DNA from: a virus
Direction: 5' to 3' (one strand)
Virus record (IMG/VR): IMGVR_UViG_3300036766_000185
Span: 32,182-96,181 of that record
Length of the DNA: 64,000 nt
Shown here: positions 25,517 to 35,526 of the stretch, one piece after another
Position numbering within the stretch: position 1 is the first letter of the stretch
Layout: every line of letters begins with the position of its first letter
Notes under the pieces: generated by a model
What the model saw: only the letters and a program-made list of their open reading frames with translations
Told to the model about the DNA's origin: nothing
The model's database searches: none
Translations under genes and position numbers: made by a program

Positions 25517-25741
25517 TTACGCCAAACGCTCGATCACGACGTGCAGCAAACCCGCCGTAAGAGGGAGAGTAACAAGCCCCGGAACGATCGGGAGAACTGC
25601 ATGAATCAGCGGGGTTACTAAACCCGCAACGAACACCAGCGTCCCAACCGACAAAACTCGGTCAAGATCACTTGAATCATCATCCGTTCGCATCACTGAC
25701 GCGACTTTCTTCAAGATCTCCGGAAGAGTAACGTTCGCCAT
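25517..25741 (-). CDS. Small membrane protein (74 residues)
   Basis: Start at 25741 (MANVTLPEILKK) because GGTGA lies 8 nt upstream. Two hydrophobic segments (about 33-48 and 51-70) follow an acidic stretch. Function unknown. First gene behind promoter 25774-25803. Confidence 0.55.
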   Translation of the reverse strand: MANVTLPEILKKVASVMRTDDDSSDLDRVLSVGTLVFVAGLVTPLIHAVLPIVPGLVTLPLTAGLLHVVIERLA

Positions 25742-25773
25742 ATCTATGCTCACCCCCTCTCGTTTCTATTTTA

Positions 25774-25803
25774 AGTATACACTACCTGATGTATCGGTGT
25801 CAA
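25774..25803 (-). promoter_or_regulatory. Promoter, early family
   Basis: Minus strand TTGACA, 18-bp spacer starting CCGATACATC, TATACT, leader with ATAGAAAC. The -35 overlaps the end of the DUF5664 gene. Drives the membrane protein and probably ruvC and recA. Confidence 0.82.
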
Positions 25804-26153
25804 GTATTTGACTTCCAACGAATATCGTCAGTTCCAATGACGCGCTTCTCGAACATTATTAGCGTGAGACAGTGCCAGGCCGCGTGTGCTAGATGATGCT
25901 TTCCACTTTCGGGGTCATACGATTCTCCGTTTAGCCATAGCATTAAATGTCGATACAGCGCATTTACCGAAAGCGACCATTTATAGCCCTTACGATAATT
26001 TGTGGGGTCATATTTCTGTGCCCCATACCCATAGACGCTGCCTAGCTCACTCAGCGCTTCGGGCGGTGCCCATCCCAACTGAGATTCTTTGCTACCCTTA
26101 GCTCCGCCAGTCTTAGGGTCAACAACAATCGTCTCTACTACTCGACTTGTCAT
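25800..26153 (-). CDS. DUF5664 dATP/dGTP diphosphohydrolase-like protein
   Basis: 117 residues from the ATG at 26153. YGYGAQKYDPTNYRKGYKW, then NALYRHLMLWLNGE and HLAHAAWHCLTLI match the phage family named dATP/dGTP diphosphohydrolase (DUF5664). Members hydrolyse (d)NTPs to monophosphates; the S-2L MazZ enzyme produces dGMP for PurZ. That this protein is MazZ is inference, strengthened by the PurZ-like gene ~10 kb away. It overlaps the next promoter. Confidence 0.75.
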   Translation of the reverse strand: MTSRVVETIVVDPKTGGAKGSKESQLGWAPPEALSELGSVYGYGAQKYDPTNYRKGYKWSLSVNALYRHLMLWLNGESYDPESGKHHLAHAAWHCLTLIMFEKRVIGTDDIRWKSNT

Positions 26154-26170
26154 TAGGCGCTCGCTAGATT

Positions 26171-26809
26171 TCAAAGAACGTCCGCACCGTCGTCTAATGG
26201 ATTTAGCGTAGTCGCTGTCGTTGATTCATCTGACTCGGTTTCTGCTTCTTTCTCTGTCTCTTCCTTCTTGGGAGGAACTTGACCCTTGAGTAATGCATTC
26301 AGACGTTCAGGATTTATTTTGTAATATTCATCTAGGTCTACCTTCGCCAGAGTAAGCTCACCCTCGGACAACGGCTTCATATTCGGAGTAATTGTAACAG
26401 AGTAGCGCGTGTCCAGTTTCTCGCCCTTACGAGTAACGGCGATATCAAACTGCGTGGGATGCTTTTCCCACTCAACACTGGTCGCGTGAATCTGCCCCTT
26501 CTTCTCTTCGCTAAACTCCCAAATCTTAACTTTGCCGTCGCGACGATCTAGTACATTAACAATGTTCACTTTACGAATCACGTTTCCTGCAGCTTTGACG
26601 CGCTCATTATCTTCTCGCGCAACAGTAACGGGGTATCGCTTTCCGCCAACCTCAATTCTCGTCATGAAAACTTGCTTCGGCTCCATGTCTAGAATGCGCA
26701 CGGCAGCCGTCTCACCGTCCTTTAAGTTAAAGTACAAAACCTTACTGTACTCTGTCTGTCGTGCATCTGGTTCCCATGCCTTCATCGTTTCGTTTGTCTG
26801 TGCGCTCAT
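26171..26809 (-). CDS. ssDNA-binding-like protein, copy 2
   Basis: 212 residues. It shares the layout of the 216-residue protein at 27891-28541: LKDGETAAVRILDMEP, VNVLDRRDGKVKIWEF, and DIAVTRKGEKLDTRYSV. An acidic tail (ETEKEAETESDES) is typical of phage SSBs. It lacks the zinc Cys of copy 1. Binds single-stranded DNA by inference. Confidence 0.62.
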   Translation of the reverse strand: MSAQTNETMKAWEPDARQTEYSKVLYFNLKDGETAAVRILDMEPKQVFMTRIEVGGKRYPVTVAREDNERVKAAGNVIRKVNIVNVLDRRDGKVKIWEFSEEKKGQIHATSVEWEKHPTQFDIAVTRKGEKLDTRYSVTITPNMKPLSEGELTLAKVDLDEYYKINPERLNALLKGQVPPKKEETEKEAETESDESTTATTLNPLDDGADVL

Positions 26810-26818
26810 TCGACCCTC

Positions 26819-27259
26819 CTAAGCTACTATCTGTTCCGTCACTAATGTATCTAGAAGCTTCTTGACACTATTAATGTATTCCACCGTTCTGGCTAGCTGT
26901 CCCTGATAGAAATTAACAAGGCTTGTAAGTGATCTAACTGCATACGACGCTTCCCTCTCAGCCGATGCTGAGACAAACTTTTCTCCACTAGCTAATGTAG
27001 TTGACTTTGCGGTTAGATAACTCTCGGCCTCCTGATTATCAAGAATCGACTTCCACTTGTAAAACTGCGATGCAAAATAGCTATGTAGCGCGGTTGTTTC
27101 AGCCAATAGCTGTTGTAACTTAACTCTGGGAAAGAATCGATCGGCCAGCGCTCCTACCATCGTCTCTTTATCAATATCAGATAGTCGTTGCGCTAGCTTC
27201 GACGCCTCAGCGGGAATCAGAGCTTCATATTCAGACGACAAAGTTTCTAGACTGTTCAT
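26819..27259 (-). CDS. Helical protein (146 residues)
   Basis: Largely helical with heptads (KTIVG-like pattern not conserved); no family recognised. Sits between SSB-like and exonuclease genes, so a DNA-metabolism accessory is plausible. Confidence 0.5.
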   Translation of the reverse strand: MNSLETLSSEYEALIPAEASKLAQRLSDIDKETMVGALADRFFPRVKLQQLLAETTALHSYFASQFYKWKSILDNQEAESYLTAKSTTLASGEKFVSASAEREASYAVRSLTSLVNFYQGQLARTVEYINSVKKLLDTLVTEQIVA

Positions 27260-27891
27260 ACTTGCTCTCCCACCAGATGCCCGCCCTCCCAGGCGACCTC
27301 TCCAATAGAAAACTTGCTTCCAACTAGATCTCCCATCACGTATTCTAAGATGCCAAGATTCATATAGGCATCGTGTAAGGCATGATGAGGGAGAAGCGTC
27401 GGAGCGTATCCAAGAGCGAAGCTATGCCCAATCGTTTTCGCTGCGTGTTTAGTAGACTGAAACGATGTTTGATGCCTCACAGCGTCCATAAATATCAACG
27501 CATTTAGATCAATGCTTCTACGCCCAAACAGCGCCGCAGACTTTGGCAGCCATTTTCGTACAAATGGCATATCAAAGGCTCCCACGTTCAAACCGACAGG
27601 AATCAAATTGTATCTCTTCCCTTCTTTATAAAGAGGGGAATGCTTCGCCCAAGCATACAGTCTTTCATCCACTTGCTGAGCAGTCTCCAACTCAACTCGA
27701 TCTACTTTGGTAATATTCAGACCGTTTACTCTCATAGCTTCCGGACTAACCATCAGATTCTCATGTCTTACCTCAGCATAGAATGAACTCATATCAGACG
27801 CCATAACACATCCAATAGACAACAGAGAATGGATGGCGACTTCGCTGCCGCTGCTCTCAATATCTAAGGAAATCAAATCGAAGTCTAACAT
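27256..27891 (-). CDS. DEDDh 3'-5' exonuclease (DnaQ-like)
   Basis: 211 residues. SLDIESSG (Asp/Glu), LNVGAFDMPFV (Asp) and HHALHDAYMN (His, Asp) are the DEDDh motifs. A separate exonuclease from the one in the polymerase. Coupled to the SSB-like gene. Confidence 0.75.
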   Translation of the reverse strand: MLDFDLISLDIESSGSEVAIHSLLSIGCVMASDMSSFYAEVRHENLMVSPEAMRVNGLNITKVDRVELETAQQVDERLYAWAKHSPLYKEGKRYNLIPVGLNVGAFDMPFVRKWLPKSAALFGRRSIDLNALIFMDAVRHQTSFQSTKHAAKTIGHSFALGYAPTLLPHHALHDAYMNLGILEYVMGDLVGSKFSIGEVAWEGGHLVGEQV

Positions 27892-28541
27892 TAGATTGGT
27901 GCCTCCCCGTCTGAGATAGGAATTGCGTCTTCCTTCAGGCTACTAACCACGTCTTCATTAGGAGTAAATTCGCGAATCTTTCGACTAACTGCCTGGGATT
28001 TCTCTCGTAGATGCGTCATCTGCTCAGTTGCTGGCATAGGCTTCAACAATTCGTCTAGATCATATGTTGTAATCTTCTCTGTCAAAGCTCCGATTTCACC
28101 CGTTTTAGCCACTTGATATCGCGTGTCGTCCTTCGATTTGCCCGTGCGCACAATCGTTATATCGTATAAACGAGCATCTCCTGCAATCTTCATCAACGCC
28201 GCCAGGCCATCCTTGGCGTTTCCGTCTCTGTCTATGTATCCGACCAGCGCTCTTGAATAAACCATCACTTTGACTTTATTGTCCGAGCGATCTAAGACGT
28301 TGGTGTAGATTCGGAGAGTTTTGCTATCTCCACGATTGCAGAATAGACAATCATTCCCAGGACAGATAACCGGTTTCTTTCCCATACTTTCGAAGTGCAC
28401 GTAACGACACACCGGAGACTCGTCTAAAATACGCACTTTGTACGAACCCTCGTTAAGGCGCAGCAGAGGGAATCCAGCGCTGTCGCTCGTCGAGTCGGGC
28501 ATCCATTTCTCTAAGGCAGCCAAGTATTTATTTTCGTTCAT
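27891..28541 (-). CDS. ssDNA-binding-like protein, copy 1 (zinc-containing)
   Basis: 216 residues. GSYKVRILDESP, then CPGNDCLFC (three Cys, with C in PVC nearby as possible fourth ligand), NVLDRSDNKVKVMVY and YDITIVRTGKSKDDTRYQV. The layout recalls T4 gp32-type phage SSBs. AGGAGG and promoter 28564-28592 precede it. Confidence 0.65.
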   Translation of the reverse strand: MNENKYLAALEKWMPDSTSDSAGFPLLRLNEGSYKVRILDESPVCRYVHFESMGKKPVICPGNDCLFCNRGDSKTLRIYTNVLDRSDNKVKVMVYSRALVGYIDRDGNAKDGLAALMKIAGDARLYDITIVRTGKSKDDTRYQVAKTGEIGALTEKITTYDLDELLKPMPATEQMTHLREKSQAVSRKIREFTPNEDVVSSLKEDAIPISDGEAPI

Positions 28542-28563
28542 GCTTTCCTCCTCTTCTACAATT

Positions 28564-28592
28564 AGTATATCACACCGTGTTAGTGCTGTTAA
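28564..28592 (-). promoter_or_regulatory. Promoter, early family
   Basis: Minus strand TTAACA, 17 bp, TATACT with TGTGA extended -10; leader TTGTAGAAG. The -35 overlaps the last codons of the polymerase gene. Drives the SSB-like operon. Confidence 0.75.
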
Positions 28593-31096
28593 TTATTCTC
28601 TTTGGCATACTTGAGATTTCCAAGAGATTTCCCATACTTTACTTCCACCGCAAGAGGCACAATAATTCCAGGCATAGCTCTGGTCATTTCTCGTTCCATA
28701 ATCTCCGCAGCTTTCTTCCAATCGCTCTCGCGTACCTCAGTAACCAGTGAATCATGAACAGGCAATACGAGCCGCGCTGTTGGACACTCTGCTTTGAAGG
28801 CCATAGCAATACGATTCATTGCCGCATAAAGTATGTGTGCTTCAAGATTTTGTATCGGGAAATTCACTGCCGATCGCTCTGCATGACCTCTCATCTTCTG
28901 ATCAGGAGACGTAATTTCTGGCAATCGACGACGCGCTCCAAAGAGACTTATTACAAATCCGCGCTGTCTAGCCTCTTGAATCTTTCCTTGTGCATACTGT
29001 CTCGCTTTTGGACAGTTGGCAAAAAAGCGGGTGATATACACCTGTGCTTTCTCTTCACTAATTTTGAAGTGAGAGGCGATTTTCCACGCCGACGCTCCCA
29101 TAATAGTCGCGTACGTGAACGCCTTAGCATTTTGTCTCTCTTCTTTTGTAATTTGATCTTCTGGCTTATTAAAGATCATTGATGCTATAACCTTGTGCAC
29201 GTCGCGCTTTTGTCTAAGATCTTCAATCATTTTCTGATCGTTCATGTAGTTTACCCAAATCCTGAATTGAATTTGCGCATAGTCTGCAGCCACCAAGACA
29301 CAACCCTCGTCAGCCACAAAAATATCTCTCGCTCGACTAGCTATGGTTGCTTTGCCACTTTCATCTTTTTCATCACGCGCAATATTCTGCAGATTGGGAT
29401 TACGAGAGGCTAAGCGGTGAATCTCAGTTCCATACAGTAGAAACTTGCTGTGAATACGTCCATCTTTTCGAATAAACGCTTCGAAATTCTCACCGTAGGC
29501 CGACACCAGATGCTCATATGACCTCTTCTCTGTGATCATTCTTGGAATTTCGTGCACACCAGCAAGCTCTTTAAGCGTGATTTCATCTGTCGATGCATTC
29601 CCCGTTTTAGTCTTTTTAACCGGCCTGAGCTTGAGAATATTGAACAGAATCTTTCGCAATTGTACTGGAGAACTGTAATTAATCTCATCTAGTTCCAGCA
29701 TAACTTTGGCTTGCGCGGTAACAGGATGCGCCTGCAGTTGCTTGTCAATATCCTCGGCGTACGATTGATACTCTTGACGAGTGGCATGAAGTCTCTCAAT
29801 ATCAATCTTCACCCCTGCCCATTCTACGTCGATCAGCGTATTCTGCACCGGCATCATGATACGTCTGAACACGGGCATTAGATTTTGTGTGTCTAGCTCT
29901 TTTAAGAACAATCTACGCAATCGTCCGGTAGCGTCCACGTCAGCAGCCGCATAGGGCCATAGCACGTCGAAAGGAATCTTAGCAAAATCGACGGTCTTCT
30001 TGGCGTATGTCTTGTCTCCCTCAATTACGAGCTTAGTCTTCCATTCCTCGATTTCTGCATTGTACATACCCAAGTCTGTGAACTCTAGCGCCAACTCTTT
30101 AAGGCCATGACTTCTTGCATTCTCATTTAGGAGATGGTGCATGATAATCGTATCGTATGCGAAGTTCTTCACTTGAATCCCAATTGCTCGTAGAAAGGGA
30201 ATATCAAACGCTCCTAGATGTGCAGATTTTGACACGTCAGACTCAAAGAACGTCTTAATCTCTTGCATCACGTCTGCTTGACGCTCACTCCACCATTCTT
30301 TTCCGTCTACGAAAATCGGCACTACATACGCCACGCGCTCGGCAGGGGAGAACCCAATCGAAATAATGCGATGCTTATCTACATCAAGCCCTGTCGTTTC
30401 AAGGTCGAAGTCTACCGTCTCTGCCGCTCGTAGCTCTGCAAGAGCCGCATCCAGATCCTCAAGCGTTTTGACAAGTTGATAGTCCGTAGGCAGTCTCTTA
30501 GTCTCCAGCGATTTTCCTTCAAGCATCAACTTAATCATTCGCAAGTCCTTGACAAATTGATCTTTCAGTCGTGTATCTCCAGGATTGCGAAGAATATACG
30601 ATGGATGATAGGTCGGTACCAGTTTACAATTAAAATCCTCACTAGAGAAGATAGATCCTCGCAAGCGTGTAATACCCGCTTTATCAAGAAAGACCTTTAG
30701 CGCTGTCGCTCCAAGTAATACTATGATCTTAGGTTGCACTTCTCGAATTTCTCTGATTAGATACGACGCATCACCAACGATCTCACTCATGGTTGGGACA
30801 CGATTCTCAGGAGGGCGCACATGATACACATTTGTAATATAGACCTGCTCACGGTCAAATCCGGCCTCAATAAGACATTTCGTAAGCACCTGCCCAGCAG
30901 GACCAACAAATGGTTTTCCTTGCGCATCTTCCTCAGCGCCAGGAGCTTCACCAATAAACATGAGTTCAGCAGGCGTAGGACCCGCGCCACAGACATATCG
31001 TGCATTTGGGATAGGGAGCGCACCTTCTGGGCACTCCTTGAATACTACGCTAATTATAGGTTCTGCTATCTTTTTAGTGTTCATTCTCGTAGTCAT
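28589..31096 (-). CDS. DNA polymerase family A with N-terminal UDG family 4 domain
   Basis: 835 residues in three parts. Residues ~35-190: family 4 uracil-DNA glycosylase (GEAPG 49-53, Asp57, HPSY 164-167), but the usual CxxC Fe-S pair is incomplete. ~225-400: 3'-5' exonuclease (Asp231/Glu233, Asp298, Tyr382/Asp386). ~410-830: polymerase; motif A DYAQIQFR (605-612), motif B R654, K658, Y662, M666, G667, motif C HDS (781-783). Compared with E. coli Pol I these put Gln at E710, Tyr at F762 and Met at Y766. UDG-polymerase fusions occur in some phages. Replicates phage DNA; ATGA-coupled to the primase gene. Confidence 0.9.
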   Translation of the reverse strand: MTTRMNTKKIAEPIISVVFKECPEGALPIPNARYVCGAGPTPAELMFIGEAPGAEEDAQGKPFVGPAGQVLTKCLIEAGFDREQVYITNVYHVRPPENRVPTMSEIVGDASYLIREIREVQPKIIVLLGATALKVFLDKAGITRLRGSIFSSEDFNCKLVPTYHPSYILRNPGDTRLKDQFVKDLRMIKLMLEGKSLETKRLPTDYQLVKTLEDLDAALAELRAAETVDFDLETTGLDVDKHRIISIGFSPAERVAYVVPIFVDGKEWWSERQADVMQEIKTFFESDVSKSAHLGAFDIPFLRAIGIQVKNFAYDTIIMHHLLNENARSHGLKELALEFTDLGMYNAEIEEWKTKLVIEGDKTYAKKTVDFAKIPFDVLWPYAAADVDATGRLRRLFLKELDTQNLMPVFRRIMMPVQNTLIDVEWAGVKIDIERLHATRQEYQSYAEDIDKQLQAHPVTAQAKVMLELDEINYSSPVQLRKILFNILKLRPVKKTKTGNASTDEITLKELAGVHEIPRMITEKRSYEHLVSAYGENFEAFIRKDGRIHSKFLLYGTEIHRLASRNPNLQNIARDEKDESGKATIASRARDIFVADEGCVLVAADYAQIQFRIWVNYMNDQKMIEDLRQKRDVHKVIASMIFNKPEDQITKEERQNAKAFTYATIMGASAWKIASHFKISEEKAQVYITRFFANCPKARQYAQGKIQEARQRGFVISLFGARRRLPEITSPDQKMRGHAERSAVNFPIQNLEAHILYAAMNRIAMAFKAECPTARLVLPVHDSLVTEVRESDWKKAAEIMEREMTRAMPGIIVPLAVEVKYGKSLGNLKYAKENN

Positions 31097-33402
31097 GATA
31101 CCGTCACAGCATCCTTTATGGGATGTGCTATGCTGTGATACATTTGCATCTTCTCTTTGCTACATTCTACGAGCGTGTGAAACGAATCGTAAAAATCGTA
31201 ATACAGTCGTCCTCTAAAGGACGACGTACGATTTTTAGCACCAAAGTTAATCTCAACAATGGGCATCCACTCTCCGCTAGCTTGATTTATAACTTTCAGC
31301 TTAGCGGTTTCTACGCCTCTCGTATTCAGTTCATTGTACATCACACCGACCACATCCGCGTCGTATCCAAAGTCCGAACTTTCTTTAATGTCATCGATTG
31401 TGGGAAGTTTGTTGCTGTCGCGCTCAGGTCGACGCAATTCTACAGTAGCTAGAATCGGCACGTTATATATGTTTCTCCAGCGTTTGATAGCGTCAGAGAT
31501 CTGTATAGAGTCCTCTCGTCTGTTGTTGCTAAATTTCTGCGGCACTCGAATACGATGCAAACTGTCGATGATCACTACCAGTTGTTTCTCTCCAGCTATT
31601 TGCTTATACATACTGATGTATCGTTCAACATCAGTAATATCTCTGATACTAGTCTCATCCTTAATAGCGAATGAATTGGAAAGACTGTGTAAATATTTCA
31701 GAGCATCGTCGTACTTTGCTTTTAGACGTGCTCGTTCCTCCTCAGTGTAGGCCTCGTTTAGCTCAATGCGATACTTGGGATTTAGCATTGAGTTGATCTC
31801 TAGCCCACAACGCATGGCTAGCAGCCGAGCGATTACCCCATCTTCCGATTCATCAAGAGACAAGCATAGAATTGACGCCTTTTCAGGATTTGATTCGAGA
31901 ATATTCATCGCGAGATTTCGCACAAACGCACTCTTGCCCGTTCCCTGATAACCAGCAAAAAGATATACTTGATTCTGTAATCCGTCCATAACGTCTGTAA
32001 AAATTGGGTAACCGCAGGACAGTCCCAGTCGTAATCCGCGCATTTTAGCTTGCTGCTCAAAGCGCAGCAGCGACTGTCCTAACAGCGACTTCTCTTTAAT
32101 CATATCTGCTTCGACGATGAGAGTCGTATCACCTTCTCTAGCGATAATGTCGTCGAACGCCTCTGTAATCACCTCCAAGCGAACATCGAGTTCCTTAGCC
32201 ATACGCTTGCACATCTGCTCTTGATCGATTCTATCTCTCTCTAGCAAGATGGCACGGAGCGCTCGGTCACGATGTGCTTTGTCCTTTGATTCCTTAAACT
32301 TCTCCAAATAATGCTCAAACATCGACCGGCGGCCTGATGTTAGCAAGAAGTCGTGTTTATTTAAGCACTCATCAGCATCCTTACAGTCGTCGCGCACTTT
32401 CAAATATAATGATATGCCGTCGGACGACTTGACGCGCCGCATAATAACCTCTTCGCCAGCTTGCCCACTTGCGTCGTTGTCAAGACATAATTCAATGTCC
32501 TTCACGCCCTTTCGCAGAAGCGCCTTTATATGCTCGTCGGTGAAGTTTACCCCGCATAGGCCCACCACATTTTTAATTCCCTTTTTCCATAGAGTAACAA
32601 CGTCTGCAAATCCCTCCACTAAAATTACACTATTCTCGTTATTCTTGATCTGATTGAGATTATACAATACGTCTGACTTTTTATACACAGGAGTGTACGA
32701 GGAGTTAATATAAGATTCTACTCCCTGCTTTTCGGCCTCCACTCGATTCAATAGAGTACGACTAGCAAATCCAACCACGCGTCCATACACATCCTTAATT
32801 GGAAACAGCAATCGTCGATTAAGCAACTTTTCAGAGACTAGTCCTGCATCAACGAGCAATTCACTTTCATAGCCTCTTTTGGATAGCGCCTCGATAAGTT
32901 TCTCATACGAGCAATAACCCAATAAAAATTCGCCAGCAACACTATCCCAGCCACGCGCCCTAACGTACTCCATAGTCGTCTCTGATTTGCGCAGCCCCAG
33001 ATGAGCAAGTTCGGCTGCTGCTTTCAGAACTTCGTAGATTTTATTACGTCGCGCTTCTTCTGGACTTAAATCTTCATATTCGATCTGCACTTTAAGAAGC
33101 TCAGCCAGATACAGTAGCGTGTCTTGCACCCAGGTGGGACCGTCCTTTGGCTTGTCCTCTAAAAGTCGCGCTGCGTCGAAGATATCACCTTTTTCAAGAC
33201 AGGCATGACACTTAAATCGCGTATCGTCCGGGAAGAATCCGCAGCTAAAATTGATATCGTTGTTCGAGTGAAATACTCGATTGGGACACTGAAACATCTG
33301 TCCATTTGACGAGAACTGAGTCTGTTTAAGCTCTAGATATCGACCCAAGCCTTGTCTAACAACAGATTTCAGACCGTTCATGTCTTTTACTTTGCGCAGC
33401 AT
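31093..33402 (-). CDS. Primase-helicase fusion (T7 gp4-like)
   Basis: 769 residues: CHC2 zinc site (C39, H45, C65, C68), TOPRIM primase ([10 protein letters not shown] and [10 protein letters not shown]), then a RecA-fold DnaB-type helicase with Walker [11 protein letters not shown] and Walker [10 protein letters not shown]. Unwinds and primes at the fork. AGGAG precedes its ATG; the first gene behind promoter 33419-33448. Confidence 0.9.
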   Translation of the reverse strand: MLRKVKDMNGLKSVVRQGLGRYLELKQTQFSSNGQMFQCPNRVFHSNNDINFSCGFFPDDTRFKCHACLEKGDIFDAARLLEDKPKDGPTWVQDTLLYLAELLKVQIEYEDLSPEEARRNKIYEVLKAAAELAHLGLRKSETTMEYVRARGWDSVAGEFLLGYCSYEKLIEALSKRGYESELLVDAGLVSEKLLNRRLLFPIKDVYGRVVGFASRTLLNRVEAEKQGVESYINSSYTPVYKKSDVLYNLNQIKNNENSVILVEGFADVVTLWKKGIKNVVGLCGVNFTDEHIKALLRKGVKDIELCLDNDASGQAGEEVIMRRVKSSDGISLYLKVRDDCKDADECLNKHDFLLTSGRRSMFEHYLEKFKESKDKAHRDRALRAILLERDRIDQEQMCKRMAKELDVRLEVITEAFDDIIAREGDTTLIVEADMIKEKSLLGQSLLRFEQQAKMRGLRLGLSCGYPIFTDVMDGLQNQVYLFAGYQGTGKSAFVRNLAMNILESNPEKASILCLSLDESEDGVIARLLAMRCGLEINSMLNPKYRIELNEAYTEEERARLKAKYDDALKYLHSLSNSFAIKDETSIRDITDVERYISMYKQIAGEKQLVVIIDSLHRIRVPQKFSNNRREDSIQISDAIKRWRNIYNVPILATVELRRPERDSNKLPTIDDIKESSDFGYDADVVGVMYNELNTRGVETAKLKVINQASGEWMPIVEINFGAKNRTSSFRGRLYYDFYDSFHTLVECSKEKMQMYHSIAHPIKDAVTVS

Positions 33403-33418
33403 TTTTTCTCCTATCTCT

Positions 33419-33448
33419 AGTATACACTACCTAAGATATCGGTGTCAA
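33419..33448 (-). promoter_or_regulatory. Promoter, early family
   Basis: Minus strand TTGACA, 18-bp spacer starting CCGATATC, TATACT, short leader AGATAGGAG. Drives primase-helicase and polymerase. Confidence 0.85.
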
Positions 33449-33453
33449 GATCT

Positions 33454-34248
33454 CTAGACCTTAGGCAAGAACCAGCCCATCGAAACTCCACTCGATTTCG
33501 AAGCATCCTCAGCAGCACATCGATCTTGAAAGCTACACAAATGACACTTCACATAAGTTGGGTCAAAGTTTTTGGCTTGAATCTTCATCCAATCCGCATC
33601 GATAGCCTCTATCAATTTTTTGTGATCAAGCTCAGTTCTCGAAGCCCACTCTACCATTTTGTGTCTAGGGTATAAAAATCCAATTTTGCTAGCTCTCAGA
33701 TTGAGCACTCTGAGTACCGCTAAATCGTATATTGTCACCTGATCGTTGGCGAGCAGTTCGGCTTCGGTGAGTTTGTACACTCCCGTTTTGAAGTCTATAA
33801 TCCAAATTTCTCCACCAACTTCAACGATTAGATCAACGATCCCTATCAAATCGTACGTTCTTCCTGATGCTGCTACTACAGAGACTGAAAATTTCCACTC
33901 AGTCTTAATTGGCGCTTTTAAGATGCCAACTTCACCAGCAAGCACGTGAAATTTTGACAGGATAGTTCTGCCCATGCTTACCCATCTTCTTTCTGATTCA
34001 GCGCTGGGAAATTGATATTTCTCTCGTTTTAAATACTCAGAGAAGCTAGCAGGCCAAAGATCAAGAATGAACGGAAGATCAAAGTTTTTTGCCAGATACA
34101 TCTTGTTTATTACTTTATGACAGGCTGACCCAACAATAGTAGAGATCATCTGTGGTCTATCAGGAGCAACACGATCCACATACTTATATCGATACTGACG
34201 AGGACACCATTCAAACGTAGACTTGCTTGAATAGCTGACTCTTTCCAT
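33454..34248 (-). CDS. Cas4/RecB-like PD-(D/E)XK nuclease with Fe-S cysteines
   Basis: 264 residues. Cys15 (WCPRQYR), His (GSACHKV), Asp (LIGIVDLI), IIDFKTG, and a C-terminal Cys triplet (CHLCSFQDRC) reproduce the Cas4-type order with a four-Cys cluster. Such enzymes resect DNA ends. No CRISPR array is present in the window. Confidence 0.78.
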   Translation of the reverse strand: MERVSYSSKSTFEWCPRQYRYKYVDRVAPDRPQMISTIVGSACHKVINKMYLAKNFDLPFILDLWPASFSEYLKREKYQFPSAESERRWVSMGRTILSKFHVLAGEVGILKAPIKTEWKFSVSVVAASGRTYDLIGIVDLIVEVGGEIWIIDFKTGVYKLTEAELLANDQVTIYDLAVLRVLNLRASKIGFLYPRHKMVEWASRTELDHKKLIEAIDADWMKIQAKNFDPTYVKCHLCSFQDRCAAEDASKSSGVSMGWFLPKV

Positions 34249-34787
34249 TATATGTCCGAGGCTAGCACTCTAAGACGACTATACAAAGTTCTCAGAATCG
34301 GATATCTGCGTAATTTCTCAACCAGCACCGATACTCTAGTTTTACTGATGTGCAGCCTCTTAGCGATTTCTGTAAGAGAAGTCCCACAGCACAGTTGATC
34401 AAAAATCACGATGTATTTGCTAGCGATATGCTCATCATTGAGAGACGCAACAATTTGCTTTCTAAGAATCGCTCTAATCTTTAACAGCATCTTCTTGTAA
34501 TCGTCTTTCTCGGTATTTAATTCTCTAAAGTTCATTGAACAAATCAACTGAGGAGCCATGAAAATCTTTTTATTTTGCTGCTCGTCTTCTATCATATTAG
34601 CGTCTAGACTCACACACCCAGACATGGCCCTCTGAACGGCTGCTTTATTGATATTAGTAAGTTGAGGAACGTGTACAGACGCTCCAGATTGCGATATGCC
34701 ACGACCCCAACTTCTCCCGTCGCGAGACTGAGCATCCTCGCGCAATTTTCGCAGCAATCTATCGTATCCGTCAGGATGTATGGTCAT
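34248..34787 (-). CDS. HTH protein, sigma region 4-like
   Basis: 179 residues. C-terminal part CGTSLTEIAKRLHISKTRVS forms an HTH like sigma-70 region 4 or terminase small subunits. N-terminus is unusual for a sigma factor. Start at 34787 or a TTG at 34793. May direct phage transcription. Confidence 0.5.
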   Translation of the reverse strand: MTIHPDGYDRLLRKLREDAQSRDGRSWGRGISQSGASVHVPQLTNINKAAVQRAMSGCVSLDANMIEDEQQNKKIFMAPQLICSMNFRELNTEKDDYKKMLLKIRAILRKQIVASLNDEHIASKYIVIFDQLCCGTSLTEIAKRLHISKTRVSVLVEKLRRYPILRTLYSRLRVLASDI

Positions 34788-34789
34788 TT

Positions 34790-35041
34790 TCAAAACGGGA
34801 TTTGTACTCTTACTCCGCCCTCCTGCTCTCGCTGATTAGCATAGCCATAGAACAAGATTCGCCTTCTTGGAGAAGCATGAGCGTATTTTTCCTTCATCTG
34901 TCTATTAAGAATGTCAATATATCGCTCATTTAACACTATGAGATTGCTCCTTGAGGTGGTTTCGTAAGATTTTCCAATAGATAAAGCCGCACAGGAGCTT
35001 GCACTCAGACTAAGAGCAATTAGCAAACAGAGTCTATTCAT
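34790..35041 (-). CDS. Putative lipoprotein (83 residues)
   Basis: Start at 35041 (MNRLCLLIALSLSASSC) from GGAG spacing. The hydrophobic leader ends in a lipobox-like SASSC, then a basic domain. Size would suit an outer-membrane spanin, though no partner is clear. Confidence 0.5.
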   Translation of the reverse strand: MNRLCLLIALSLSASSCAALSIGKSYETTSRSNLIVLNERYIDILNRQMKEKYAHASPRRRILFYGYANQREQEGGVRVQIPF

Positions 35042-35309
35042 TTTTATCTCCGAGAGCCAGATCAATTAAAACATCGTTTATATCATTTCTATCGATTGAC
35101 TGACGATTCTTATCCATAGTGTGCACGATAGACTCTTCTAGCTCTGCACAGTTAGCAACTTCTTCAACTCTATAGCATTCGCTCAGTTTCCCGCTATATT
35201 CTTTTGCTCTTAAGGGAGTCAGCCATTCCATAGCAGTCTTCCCTTGTAACGGGCCTCTCGCTACAGTAACTCTATATAATCTCTGATGTGATACCGTCTT
35301 TGTTTTCAT
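35034..35309 (-). CDS. Hypothetical protein (91 residues)
   Basis: Start at 35309 (MKTKTVSHQRL), which overlaps the stop of the tiny Cys-rich gene (ATGA); upstream starts have no SD. Helical, acidic C-terminus. Confidence 0.5.
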   Translation of the reverse strand: MKTKTVSHQRLYRVTVARGPLQGKTAMEWLTPLRAKEYSGKLSECYRVEEVANCAELEESIVHTMDKNRQSIDRNDINDVLIDLALGDKNE

Positions 35310-35383
35310 CTGCATCGCCAATCACATGGTGGAAAGCACTTTTTCCCGCAGTAGACACATGAGCAAGAGATTATGTCCGACAT
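35306..35383 (-). CDS. Tiny Cys-rich peptide (25 residues)
   Basis: MSDIISCSCVYCGKKCFPPC followed by DWRCR: six Cys in 25 residues, likely binds metal. It overlaps the upstream gene by 13 nt and the next start by 4 nt. No SD, so tentative. Confidence 0.4.
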   Translation of the reverse strand: MSDIISCSCVYCGKKCFPPCDWRCR

Positions 35384-35526
35384 TTCGTTTTAGTCTGTCG
35401 TCTAAATAGTCGATCACATCTAAGACACACCGATATCTTCCAGCCACACAGCGTCATAGGACCGCACATAAGCTCATTGTGCTTGCAAAATGTCTTTCTG
35501 AACCAGTTAACAATTTTTCGTCTCAT
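35371..35526 (-). CDS. Zinc-binding protein (51 residues)
   Basis: Start at 35526 (MRRKIVNWFRKTFCKHN), GGAAC upstream. Cys at FCKH, MCG, LCG and VCLRC form possible metal sites. A longer frame to 35646 lies in the upstream gene and is rejected. Confidence 0.5.
   Translation of the reverse strand: MRRKIVNWFRKTFCKHNELMCGPMTLCGWKISVCLRCDRLFRRQTKTKCRT

Noticed and set aside
33454-34248. CRISPR-Cas system suggested by a Cas4-like nuclease
   Set aside because: No repeat-spacer array or other Cas gene is seen; Cas4-like nucleases occur alone in phages.
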